A DNA stretch of 17,145 nucleotides from TMED14 sp003444795. GTDB lineage: Bacteria > Bacteroidota > Bacteroidia > Flavobacteriales > Schleiferiaceae. The stretch lies in NCBI GenBank assembly GCA_963978445.1, contig CAXBRT010000022.1:1-17145 (forward strand), read 5' to 3'. The notes below the pieces were generated by a model. That model was not told where the DNA came from. It saw only the letters and a program-made list of their open reading frames with translations, and made no database searches. The stretch's first letter is position 1, and each line of letters opens with the position of its first letter. Shown here piece after piece: positions 7,625 through 14,438 of the stretch. A program made the position numbers and the translations under genes.

Positions 7625-8347
7625 GTGGAAGCGACTCGTCTTAGCGTAAACATCAACAAAATTGCCACCCTCCGCAATGCACGAGGGGGTCAAACCCCGA
7701 ATGTCTTGGAGGCGGCCATTCGCATTCAGGAATTCGGCGCGCAAGGCATTACTATTCACCCACGCCCGGACGAACGGCATATTCGCTACGCGGACGCCCG
7801 CGCCCTGCGTGCCCTCGTTCACACCGACTACAATATTGAAGGCTACCCCACCCGTGATTTTATCGATTTGGTTAAGGAATGCCAGCCTGAGCAGGTAACC
7901 CTTGTCCCTGATGCGCCCAATGTTTTAACGAGCAATGCAGGGTGGGACACCCTAGCACATGGCGCTCTGCTCCGAGAGGTGTTGGAAGAATTTCGGGCCG
8001 CCGGCATTCGCAGTTCGCTCTTTATCGAATGCGATGCCCCCCGCATTGAGGCCGCCGCCGCACTTGGGGCGGACCGCATTGAATTGTACACCGAGGCCTA
8101 TGCCACGGGGTATGCGAGTAATCGTCACCAAGCCGTCGCGCCCTATGTCGAGGCCTCTAAAATTGCGCATGCCGCGGGTTTGGGGGTAAACGCCGGCCAC
8201 GACTTGAATGCCGACAATTTGGCCTTCTTTGCGCAATCCTTGCCGCACCTTGATGAGGTCAGTATTGGCCACGCTTTGATTTCTGATGCCCTGTATTTGG
8301 GATTGGAAAATACCGTACAACGCTACCGCCAACAACTGATTCGCTGA
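7625..8347 (+). CDS. pdxJ: Pyridoxine 5'-phosphate synthase
   Basis: Final ring-closing enzyme of the DXP-dependent vitamin B6 pathway. It condenses 3-amino-2-oxopropyl phosphate with 1-deoxyxylulose 5-phosphate to form pyridoxine 5'-phosphate. The TIM-barrel product shows RLSVNINKIATLRNARGG, ITIHPRPDERHIR, YNIEGYPT, IELYTEAYA, NAGHDLN and EVSIGHALI. From the GTG at 7625 the protein has 240 residues, and the conserved His45, Arg47 and Glu72 fall at the numbers I recall for the E. coli enzyme. The ATG at 7589 would add twelve unconserved residues and leave only 21 bases to the divergent CBS gene, so I prefer GTG. The stop overlaps the next gene by one base (TGATG). Confidence 0.92.
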   Translation: MEATRLSVNINKIATLRNARGGQTPNVLEAAIRIQEFGAQGITIHPRPDERHIRYADARALRALVHTDYNIEGYPTRDFIDLVKECQPEQVTLVPDAPNVLTSNAGWDTLAHGALLREVLEEFRAAGIRSSLFIECDAPRIEAAAALGADRIELYTEAYATGYASNRHQAVAPYVEASKIAHAAGLGVNAGHDLNADNLAFFAQSLPHLDEVSIGHALISDALYLGLENTVQRYRQQLIR

Positions 8348-9132
8348 TGCCTGCCTTACCGCTCGCCAGCAAGATCATGGGAAATGGGGGAGAGCCCCTC
8401 GTCGTCCTGCATGGCTTGTTTGGCATGGGCGACAACTGGGCCAGCCATGCGCGTGTTTGGGGCGAGAACGGATTAAATGTTCACCTCGTCGATCTACGCA
8501 ACCACGGACGGTCACCCCATGCGGCTTCACATAGCTATGCGGATATGGTGGAAGACATTCGGGCCTATGCCTTAGAGCACTTTGGGGATCGCCCGGTGCG
8601 TTGGTTGGGCCATAGCATGGGGGGTAAAACGGTTATGGCCTTGGCGGCTAAGTACCCCCATCTGGTAGAGCGTTTGGCTGTTATTGACATTGGCCCAAAA
8701 GCCTATCCGCCACATCATCAAGTCGTCGTCGACGCGATGCATAAGTTGGATTTCCAGCACCTAAAAAGTCGCACCGAGGCAGACCGCGCCCTAGAGCCTC
8801 ATATGCCCGATTGGGGCATGCGCCAGTTTATACTCAAGAACTTGGAATGGAAGGAGGACGGGCGTCTGGGGTGGAAGTTTAATCTGCCTGTCTTAGAAGC
8901 GCAAATGTCCCGAATCGGCCAAGCTCTCGCTCCTGAAGACCGCTTCATTGGGAGTACCCTCTTTGTACGGGGTGGCCGTAGCGGTTACATCCTGGATGAG
9001 GACTGGAGCGGCATCATGGACCATTTTCCCTTGGCACGTCTAGAGTCCATTCCAGACGCCGGCCACTGGGTGCATGCCGAAAAACCCGAAGCATTTCAAG
9101 AGGCCGTTTTGCCGTTTTTGCTGGAGGGATAG
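8347..9132 (+). CDS. Alpha/beta hydrolase, YbfF/ABHD11-like
   Basis: The 261-residue product is a cytoplasmic alpha/beta hydrolase, probably a carboxylesterase or thioesterase. Seen in the sequence are LVVLHGLFGMGDNW with the oxyanion-hole HG motif (22-23), VDLRNHGRSPH, the nucleophile elbow GHSMGG (Ser90), VIDIGPKAYPPHH with Asp114, and DAGHWVHAEKP with the catalytic His240. The NHGRS and VIDIGP segments are typical of the YbfF/ABHD11 branch. No signal peptide or membrane segment is seen. The true substrate cannot be told. Its ATG shares a base with the pdxJ stop codon, so the two are translated together. It ends in TAG. Confidence 0.87.
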   Translation: MPALPLASKIMGNGGEPLVVLHGLFGMGDNWASHARVWGENGLNVHLVDLRNHGRSPHAASHSYADMVEDIRAYALEHFGDRPVRWLGHSMGGKTVMALAAKYPHLVERLAVIDIGPKAYPPHHQVVVDAMHKLDFQHLKSRTEADRALEPHMPDWGMRQFILKNLEWKEDGRLGWKFNLPVLEAQMSRIGQALAPEDRFIGSTLFVRGGRSGYILDEDWSGIMDHFPLARLESIPDAGHWVHAEKPEAFQEAVLPFLLEG

Positions 9133-9168
9133 AAGGGTTTAAGGGTTAAAGTGTGAAAGAGTAGGGGG
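9133..9168 (+). repeat. Degenerate GTTTAAG-type intergenic repeat, copy 2
   Basis: Imperfect units of about 9 bases (GGGTTTAAG, GGTTAAAGT, GTGAAAGAG) begin directly after the hydrolase stop codon. GGGTTTAAG at 9135-9143 is identical to 18-26 near the window start. The relation to copy 1 is based on this 9-mer, the preceding GAAGG and a similar overall composition. Confidence 0.4.
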
Positions 9169-9259
9169 TAGAAGGCGTTGTAATCCGCGTTTGGGTATTT
9201 GGGCCGGCCCCTTTAGCGCCCTTTTCACATCTGAACCTAAAAATTCATGAAATTGCCCT

Positions 9260-9290
9260 GCCCAGCACCATCCTGGGCTTTAATCCTTTA
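9260..9290 (+). terminator. Possible (bidirectional) intrinsic terminator
   Basis: GCCCAG (9260-9265) pairs perfectly with CTGGGC (9273-9278) around a seven-base loop. On the plus strand TTTAATCCTTTA follows, a broken T-tract. The hairpin is suitably placed to stop the pdxJ-hydrolase transcript, and it also lies 26 bases past the stop of the minus-strand DUF2141 gene. The weak T-tract keeps confidence moderate. Confidence 0.42.
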
Positions 9291-9300
9291 ACCGTTATAC
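9279..9300 (-). repeat. Inverted GTTTAAG-type segment
   Basis: Read on the minus strand this gives GTATAACGGTTAAAGG..., sharing the exact 8-mer GGTTAAAG with the plus-strand repeat at 9133-9168. The gap between the two genes is therefore bounded by related sequences in opposite orientation. The match is short. Confidence 0.25.
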
Positions 9301-9303
9301 TTT

Positions 9304-9726
9304 TCAACCCCCAAAGTGGTATTCCAACTTGACGGGAATGACGCGTCCATTATGGGTAAAACGTTGGCTGGCCACATCGGGGCGCGAGAACATGCTCCGT
9401 GCCCCGTTTGAAAATGCGTAGGGCTCCAAGGGTTGACCAAAAAGCCCTTTGTCCAATTCGTTGTTGCCGTTGAGGTCGAGGTAGTAGGAGGCGGTATAGG
9501 TGCCCATTCTTCGCGGGCCGATTACTACGCGCTGCTTCAAGGCAGATGCAGGAAAGGGGAATTGCTGAAGGAGTGCCCCGTTGGCGTCATGCAGGGAAAC
9601 CATCCATTGTGCTCCTTTGGGTAGAGTCTCCACCTCAGGGGCACTGAGGTCAAAGGCCATTTGGCCCGTTTGACCAAAGAGATGGGCGGATGCTAGAAGG
9701 AAGAAACTTGTGAGCAGTGAACGCAT
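9304..9726 (-). CDS. DUF2141-family exported protein
   Basis: The 140-residue product has a signal peptide (MRSLLTSFFLLASAHLFGQ) and the hallmarks of DUF2141: GTYTASYYLDLNGNNELDKG, then LFGQPLEPYAFSNGARSMF. DLNGNNELD (84-92) looks like a calcium-binding loop, a comparison that is inference only. The family is exported and has no firmly known function. The frame is open upstream to 9813, but that part overlaps the terminator of the previous gene, and the ATG at 9726 gives a clean signal peptide. A promoter-like TTG-N19-GCGTTTTG lies just upstream, ending five bases before this ATG. Probably transcribed alone. Confidence 0.82.
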   Translation of the reverse strand: MRSLLTSFFLLASAHLFGQTGQMAFDLSAPEVETLPKGAQWMVSLHDANGALLQQFPFPASALKQRVVIGPRRMGTYTASYYLDLNGNNELDKGLFGQPLEPYAFSNGARSMFSRPDVASQRFTHNGRVIPVKLEYHFGG

Positions 9727-9731
9727 GAAAG

Positions 9732-9761
9732 CAAAACGCAGGGAAGGTTGAAAGGTTCCAA
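9732..9761 (-). promoter_or_regulatory. Promoter candidate for the DUF2141 gene
   Basis: On the minus strand TTG (9761-9759) is followed after 19 bases by GCGTTTTG (9739-9732). This matches the TTTG core of the Bacteroidota -7 box but lacks its TA. Only CTTTC separates the box from the ATG at 9726, so the mRNA would be leaderless or nearly so. Confidence 0.4.
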
Positions 9762-9773
9762 AAATTGGGGCAT

Positions 9774-9799
9774 AAAAAAACCGGAGACATGGCTCCGGT
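9774..9799 (-). terminator. Intrinsic terminator of the T9SS sorting-domain gene
   Basis: A perfect seven-base-pair stem (ACCGGAG 9780-9786 with CTCCGGT 9793-9799) with a six-base loop is followed on the minus strand by seven T residues (9780-9774). It starts 20 bases after the TAA of the minus-strand gene at 9820, the classic arrangement of a Rho-independent terminator. It separates that gene from the DUF2141 gene. Confidence 0.85.
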
Positions 9800-9819
9800 C
9801 TTTGAAAAGTCATAAACGT

Positions 9820-10200
9820 TTAGCGCATCAAAACCACGCTGCCTTTTTCTTCTAAGCGAGTGGTTTCTTGGCCGCTTGGAACCGTATACAGGGCGAGCAA
9901 GTGCCAGAGGTAAACGCCTTCCTTCAATTGACGGCCGTTGTAGGAGCCATCCCATGATTCAGAAGGGTTAATGCTTTCAAACACGAGGCGACCGTAGCGG
10001 TCAAAAACACGGAGGCGGTACTCCAATGGCTCACAAGCCTCAGTGACCAGTACGCGGAACTCGTCGTTGGTATTGTCGCGGTTGGGTGTGAACGCATTGG
10101 GCGCAAAAACACCGCACTCATTGTTGGGGTTGGGATTGGTTTGTGCCTGTCCGGCGAAGCCGAAGAGAACAAGAGCCAATGCAAAAATCACACGTCGCAT
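9820..10200 (-). CDS. Small exported protein made almost only of a T9SS type B sorting domain
   Basis: The 126-residue product has a signal peptide (MRRVIFALALVLFGFAGQAQ), about twelve linker residues, and then a gliding-motility-associated C-terminal domain (CHU_C / T9SS type B, about 33-126). Visible hallmarks are APNAFTPNRDNTNDEFRV, YRLRVFDRYGRLVFES, SWDG, LKEGVYLWHLLA and a final KGSVVLMR. In larger proteins this domain is the C-terminal address that sends a cargo through the type IX secretion system. Here no cargo domain is present. The frame continues 16 codons upstream, but the ATG at 10200 gives the signal peptide and lies directly after a strong promoter match. It is bounded by its own promoter and terminator, so it is probably monocistronic. 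Confidence 0.87.
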   Translation of the reverse strand: MRRVIFALALVLFGFAGQAQTNPNPNNECGVFAPNAFTPNRDNTNDEFRVLVTEACEPLEYRLRVFDRYGRLVFESINPSESWDGSYNGRQLKEGVYLWHLLALYTVPSGQETTRLEEKGSVVLMR

Positions 10201-10204
10201 GTAA

Positions 10205-10235
10205 CAAATGTAGAAGAAAATTTCAGCAAGCACAA
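10205..10235 (-). promoter_or_regulatory. Bacteroidota-type promoter for the sorting-domain gene
   Basis: On the minus strand TTG (10235-10233) is followed after 20 bases by TACATTTG (10212-10205), a perfect TAnnTTTG -7 box at consensus spacing. Only TTAC lies between the box and the ATG at 10200, so transcription should begin at or next to the start codon. Confidence 0.68.
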
Positions 10236-10251
10236 GTGCAAAAAGCATCGC

Positions 10252-11451
10252 CTAGGCTCGACTGAACGAACGCAGGATTCCGCTGAAGGAACGATTGGTG
10301 TCCGGTTCCTCTTCCCACTCGAATTGGTACTTTTTCTCCGGTACAATAGGGCGTTCTACGGGCTTCTGGAAGATGCTGCGCAACTCTTCGCCTTGGCGCT
10401 TCCAATCGTCTTGGACGGAGGATTTGATGTCCTGGGTGAGGGTCTTTTTGTCCAGGGTAAATTTGAGGTTGTCGGCCGGCCCAAAAATTTTGATGGGAAT
10501 CCAAACGGGGCCGCGCGACGCCTCTTCCGCGATGAACTCATCTAGCGCTTTGGAACGAGGCGTTTTTTTGCCGCCCACGAGGTCGCGGAGTTGCATTTGG
10601 AGCGTGAAATCCATCACATTGTCAAAGCGGTGTTGGCCAGCGACCTTGAGGACTAAGGCATTGTTCTCCAACGTCATTTCGGGAATGAAAACGGTTTGAT
10701 TGGCGATGCGCAATTGATTTTTCACGGTTCCAAATCGCACGTCTTTTAAATCTTCCACTTCGGCGAAGCGGGACAGTTCTTGGAGGGGCTCAAAGCCCGT
10801 GATACGCCCTTTGGCCACCTGGAAATCCACTTCTGCCAAAAGATCCTCGGCCTGAAGGTTGAATTCCTCATCAAAGGGGGCGGAAATTCGGAAAGTGGCA
10901 TCTAGCACCCCGCTCAGTTGTTCGGACGTGAGCTGGGATTGCCCAAAGTTGTCCATGGAAGCCATCAAAGCCTTGAGATCGACGCGGTTGATTTGGCCTT
11001 CTAGCAAGAGCTGACCATGGTCCTTGGGGAGGGGCACCCATTCCATTCGGCCCGAAAGACTGCCGCCCGAATGCCGCAAAAAGACGTTATCCGACTCGAC
11101 ATGCAGTCCCTTGCCGGAAAAGCGACCGGAAACATCCGTAGCCGAAAAGTCCCCGAAACGCAAGCGGTCCACCGCCACCTCTAAATCGTAGGTGTCTGCA
11201 AAGTCTTCCCCATCATCGGCCCCCCCGGTAAAATCACCGTTCCAAATTTCCCAATTCGTCAGATCTTCCACGCTCCATTCGCGGCCCGTCAGGCGCAGCT
11301 GGTAATGGAAAAGGTCGTCGTTTAGGAAGTTGTGCACCGTGCCCTGAATGCGGGCAAGCGTTTTGCCCGTTTGGACTTGGGCTTCGGCGATGTAGAGGTC
11401 TTGACCGCGCAATTCGAGTCGTGCTAATGGAAGCTTGGTGGGTTTGGGCAC
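10252..11451 (-). pseudogene. AsmA-like protein, C-terminal part after an in-frame TAG
   Basis: This frame of 399 codons is in the same reading frame as the gene upstream (11464-12768) and is cut from it only by one TAG. It contains the C-terminal half of an AsmA-like protein: beta-helical repeats such as LARLELRGQDLYIAEAQV and LRFGDFSATDVSGRFSG, then VAKGRITGFEPLQELSRFAE, a typical AsmA C-terminal motif, and VWIPIKIFGPADNLKFTLD. It ends in an acidic and arginine-containing tail. A GTG at 11451 could restart translation 12 bases after the TAG, but the product would have no signal or membrane anchor, so function alone is doubtful. It ends in TAG. AsmA-like proteins are thought to act in envelope lipid traffic; that role here is inferred. 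Confidence 0.7.
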
Positions 11452-11463
11452 ATCCTTGATAAC

Positions 11464-11466
11464 CTA
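11464..11466 (-). other. In-frame amber codon splitting the AsmA-like frame
   Basis: The minus strand reads GAG GGT TAT TAG GTT ATC AAG GAT GTG CCC. The frame is open on both sides: 434 codons before and 403 codons after, with AsmA-type sequence continuing across the site (LEVKEGY, then VIKDVPKPTKLPLARLEL). No frameshift is involved. TAG also ends five other reading frames in this window, so genome-wide reading of TAG as an amino acid is unlikely. Confidence 0.9.
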
Positions 11467-12768
11467 ATAACCCTCCTTGACTTCCAGGTTGCCAGACCAC
11501 TGTCCGAGCCAGACTCCCTGATCCGTGAGAGCCTCCAAAGAGCTAAAAGTTTGACGCCAACCTATCGTGCCATTCACATGTCCTTGGCTGCCGGTCCAGG
11601 TCGGGAATTCGAGCCAATGCATCACGTCGAGGAGGTTGTTCTGCCCCTTCAGGGTAAGACTGGCTTGGGCACGAGGTTGCACCAAATTGTCCATTTTAAA
11701 GCTGCCGCTCAGAACGGAGTTTCGCGACTGGAAGGAAAAGGCCGAGATGTCCAGGGTGGCCGTTTCCAAGCGGGCTTGGGGTCCGTTGTCGAAGACGACA
11801 TGCGCCGAAACGTCTTCCCCCACAATCCAGCCATTGCTGGCGTTCAGACTGCCCTTCTTCCAATCACCCTCTGCACGGATACGCGAACCCGCTGGGGTAG
11901 TACTAGCGACGACTTTTAAGTCCATGAGTCCGTCGGCGACGATGGTGCTTGGGTCAGGAATTAAGGCTTTAGGTAGCAAGGCCATCACGTCCGACATATC
12001 CAGATTTTCTGCGGTAGCCGTCCATTGACCTATGCCCTGCTGAATACTGCCGCTGAGGTCCAATTCCCAGTCATTGATAGTAACTACCCCGTTGTCGACG
12101 AGTATTTGGTCGACTTCGCTATTGCTGAAGAATTCGGTCGAACCGCCTATACGCACAGATTGATCGTTCCAACGCGGAATGAGCAGTTCCCATGCGGCTT
12201 TGGCATCAAACTGTTCCGCATCGAGGACGCCGCTGAGTTTTAGGCGTTCCGCGACAAAGGGGAATTCCCAGGGGCTATCGCCGTAGCCGGAGAGGTGGAT
12301 TCGGGCATTTAAAACGGTGAAGCCCTTGAGATCCACGTAACTGGCTGTTTCCGTACTGTCCTCCTTCAGGATGTCAAAATTGGTTTGGCCGTCCTCCTCC
12401 CAGCGCATTTTCAGGGCGCCATTGGAGACGGTCACCCGCTTGAGAATGGTCTCGCCGCGAAGTACGCTAAACAGCCCAAACTGCGCATAGACTTCCTCAA
12501 AATAGAGCAGAGTGTCTCCGCTATTTGGCCGCAAAGGATCCTCGATAAAGACATGGTCCAAACGCAAGGAAACATCCGGAAATTGCCCAAGCACGTCTAG
12601 TTCCAGGCCGCTCGCTTGAACCGGTACGGAAAGCTGTTCGTTCACCACGCCGAGCAACCGAGCGCGCAAGGCGTCCGAATCACTCTGTAGATAGCCAATA
12701 AGTCCTGCCAAGCCGAGAAGGGCCACGCCAATCAGTAGGGCCAGGGCAATGAGGACTTTTTTGATCAC
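11464..12768 (-). pseudogene. AsmA-like protein, N-terminal part
   Basis: The 434-residue product has an N-terminal membrane segment (about residues 3-26, VLIALALLIGVALLGLAGLI) and the typical AsmA start: VNEQLSVPVQASGLELDVLG, FPDVSLRLDHVFIED and LYFEEVYAQFGLFSVLRGE. Repeated strand segments follow, as expected for the long beta-groove of AsmA/TamB-like proteins in the periplasm. It stops at TAG in the middle of the repeat region, and the same frame then continues into the AsmA C-terminal part; together they give 838 codons, a usual length for this family in Bacteroidota. The start is GTG at 12768, overlapping the pseudouridine synthase stop (GTGA). It is either a recent pseudogene, a sequence error, or a truncated protein. 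The family call is firm. Confidence 0.75.
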
Positions 12769-14015
12769 AGCATCTTCAAGAATGAAATCTCTTTTTCGTT
12801 CAGCAAGCGGTATTGGCCACGTTCGAGACTCTTCTTGGTCAGGCCACCAAAGGAAGTGCGGTCCAATTTGACCACTTCATAGCCCAAGTGTTCGAAGATG
12901 CGGCGCACAATGCGGTTGCGTCCCACATGCAATTCAACGCCCAAGGTGAACAAATCGTCTTCTTGAACAAATTCTGCACGGTCAATCGTAACTGGGCCAT
13001 CGTTCAGAGTCAAGCCCTTCTTCAATTTCACCATATCCCCTGCTTCAAAGGCTTTGTCCAGGGTGACTTGGTAAATTTTCTTAGCGCCGTGGCTGGGGTG
13101 GGTCAGTTTTTTCGCAAGGGCACCGTCGTTGGTGAGCAAGAGCACGCCCGTTGTGGCGCGGTCCAATCGTCCCACGGGGTAGATGCGCTCCTTGCAGGCA
13201 TTCGCCACTAAATCCATGACGGTTTTGCGTGCCTTTTCGTCGTCTACCGTGGTGATGAATCCTTTTGGCTTGTTCAGCAAAACGTAGACTTTTCGTTCGG
13301 ATTTCAGGCGTTCGCCCGCGTACCGAACGTCATCCGTCGGTCCCACCTTGAAGCCCATTTCCGTGATGATTTTGCCATTCACAGTGACCATGCCATCTGC
13401 AATCAAGGCATCGGCATCGCGACGGGAACAAATCCCCGCATGGGCCAAAAAGCGGTTGAGACGCATTTCATCTGTACTTGGGGCAAACTCTTCTGCGGTT
13501 TTGTAACGAGGCTTGCCACGCTGTTGCTTCTTTTCCCAGTACGCCTTGTCGCCACGAACGCCACGCTTAGGGCCAGATCCAAATGAACGCTCGCCATCGC
13601 GAGGTGGGCGGCTGTCGAAGCTGCGCTCACCGCGGGGCTTGTTTCCAAAATCACGGTCACCGCGTTCGGGGCGGGGTCCGCGTGCATCGTTGTCCCGGTC
13701 GCTGCGGTAGGGTTTGTCGCCAAAGTCACGCTTGGGGCCGCGGTTAAAGGGCTTGTCGCCATCGCGAGGCGGGCGGCTGTCGAAGCTGCGCTCTCCGCGC
13801 TGGGGGCGGTCTGATTTTTCAAAACGGGGGGCGGAGGAATCGCGCTTAGGGCGATTTGCACCCGGGCCAGAGAGGGTAAACTTTCGGCGGCCGTCGGCTC
13901 CGCGTTCCTCTGAAAAGGAGGTTCTGGAAGGTCGACCGGCGTCGCCCTCACGGCGAGACGGTTGGTTGGTCGTGCGCGTGGGTTTCTGGCCACGCGGTGA
14001 ACGCTGTTCTTTCAC
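12765..14015 (-). CDS. RluB/RsuA-family pseudouridine synthase with long disordered N-terminus
   Basis: Converts a uridine of ribosomal RNA to pseudouridine; by similarity the large-subunit rRNA is the likely target. From the GTG at 14015 the product has 416 residues. Residues 1-180 are low-complexity, rich in Arg, Asp, Gly, Ser and Pro, and contain GERSFDSRPPRDG twice. An S4 RNA-binding domain follows (MRLNRFLAHAGICSRRDADA), then the catalytic domain with VYVLLNKPKGFITT, YPVGRLDRATTGVLLLTNDG (catalytic Asp285) and RNRIVRRIFEHLGYEV. The frame also opens with TTG at 14045, but a perfect TAnnTTTG box at 14033-14040 lies inside that extension, so I prefer the GTG. It overlaps the AsmA-like gene by four bases. 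RluB is the best guess; I cannot separate it from RluE/F-like relatives. Confidence 0.85.
   Translation of the reverse strand: MKEQRSPRGQKPTRTTNQPSRREGDAGRPSRTSFSEERGADGRRKFTLSGPGANRPKRDSSAPRFEKSDRPQRGERSFDSRPPRDGDKPFNRGPKRDFGDKPYRSDRDNDARGPRPERGDRDFGNKPRGERSFDSRPPRDGERSFGSGPKRGVRGDKAYWEKKQQRGKPRYKTAEEFAPSTDEMRLNRFLAHAGICSRRDADALIADGMVTVNGKIITEMGFKVGPTDDVRYAGERLKSERKVYVLLNKPKGFITTVDDEKARKTVMDLVANACKERIYPVGRLDRATTGVLLLTNDGALAKKLTHPSHGAKKIYQVTLDKAFEAGDMVKLKKGLTLNDGPVTIDRAEFVQEDDLFTLGVELHVGRNRIVRRIFEHLGYEVVKLDRTSFGGLTKKSLERGQYRLLNEKEISFLKML
13591..13634. repeat. 44-base direct repeat, copy A, in the RluB-like gene
   Basis: This segment is 42/44 identical to 13756-13799. The copies are 165 bases (55 codons) apart, so the reading frame is kept and both encode GERSFDSRPPRDGE/D. 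It points to in-frame duplication inside the disordered N-terminal region. Confidence 0.85.
13756..13799. repeat. 44-base direct repeat, copy B, in the RluB-like gene
   Basis: Partner of 13591-13634, in the same orientation, with two base differences. It lies in the Arg/Asp/Gly-rich N-terminal segment of the pseudouridine synthase gene and encodes the other copy of GERSFDSRPPRDG. Confidence 0.85.
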
Positions 14016-14032
14016 AGGAAATAAATTTTGCA

Positions 14033-14040
14033 CAAAGGTA
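14033..14040 (-). promoter_or_regulatory. -7 box (TACCTTTG) ahead of the pseudouridine synthase gene
   Basis: On the minus strand TACCTTTG is a perfect match to TAnnTTTG. A clear -33 TTG at 19 to 21 bases upstream is not seen (TTTTTCG is nearest). It would give a transcript starting near 14028, ahead of the GTG at 14015 and after the TTG at 14045. An internal promoter in the LD-carboxypeptidase operon is plausible. Confidence 0.42.
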
Positions 14041-14063
14041 GACAAATCCCATGCCGAAAAAGG

Positions 14064-14438
14064 CTAGCCCCAGCCTTCCAAAATATTCCTAACCTCTTGA
14101 ATGTGTGGGTATTTCAAGCAACCGGAGACGAGGCAGAGACGGAGTTCGGGTTCGTGTGTCATCAAGGAGGCTGGACGAAGCATGCGCGCAGCCCGAAAAA
14201 CACGCCGTGCTTGGCGCTCCGGAATCTCCCAGCCTTCGAAGCCCTGCTTTTGGTATTTGACCTCAATGACGAGGAGAGATTTTTTAAAAGGATGCCAGAG
14301 GAGGAGGTCCACTTCGGCTCGGCCTACATGGCCATTTTGGACCAATAATCGGTAGCCTTGCTGCTGATAAAACAAGAGGACATGGGCTTCGGCGATGGAG
14401 CCTGCCCATCGACGTTTAGAGGGGAGAAAGATGTCCAC
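14064..14438 (-). CDS. YraN-like (UPF0102) endonuclease-fold protein
   Basis: The 124-residue product matches the UPF0102/YraN family, small proteins with a predicted PD-(D/E)XK nuclease fold and no settled function. GSIAEAHVLLFYQQQGYRLL corresponds to the family's N-terminal helix. AEVDLLLW (Glu42, Asp44) stands in place of the usual GEIDLI, and LLVIEVKYQ (Glu59, Lys61) in place of FVEVKTR. The putative active-site Asp, Glu and Lys are kept, although surrounding residues are diverged. The start is GTG at 14438, inside the end of the LD-carboxypeptidase gene (23-base overlap); no ATG is available near the family's normal start. It ends in TAG, 48 bases before the GTG of the pseudouridine synthase gene. 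Confidence 0.78.
   Translation of the reverse strand: MDIFLPSKRRWAGSIAEAHVLLFYQQQGYRLLVQNGHVGRAEVDLLLWHPFKKSLLVIEVKYQKQGFEGWEIPERQARRVFRAARMLRPASLMTHEPELRLCLVSGCLKYPHIQEVRNILEGWG

Larger units (their letters stand above)
9133..9303. other. Convergent intergenic region
   Basis: This gap between two genes that point at each other holds no gene. It starts with a GTTTAAG-type repeat and ends with a similar segment in inverted orientation; both carry GGTTAAAG. Between them are the palindrome GGGCCGGCCC (9201-9210) and a hairpin that could terminate transcription (listed separately). Confidence 0.55.

Noticed and set aside
9201..9210. Palindrome GGGCCGGCCC as a hairpin or operator
   Set aside because: It has no room for a loop if folded as RNA and no second copy or gene context suggesting an operator; chance in GC-rich DNA is likely.
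10252..12768. TAG reassigned to an amino acid (pyrrolysine-like or other recoding) as explanation for the split AsmA-like gene
   Set aside because: TAG ends five other reading frames in this window, the flanking context is not a known leaky one, and pyrrolysine use is not known in Bacteroidota as far as I am aware. Local readthrough is kept as an open option in the finding.
13520..14000. Arg/Pro/Ser-rich frames on both strands opposite the pseudouridine synthase N-terminus
   Set aside because: They arise from the low-complexity, repeat-bearing DNA of the disordered arm and have no independent features.
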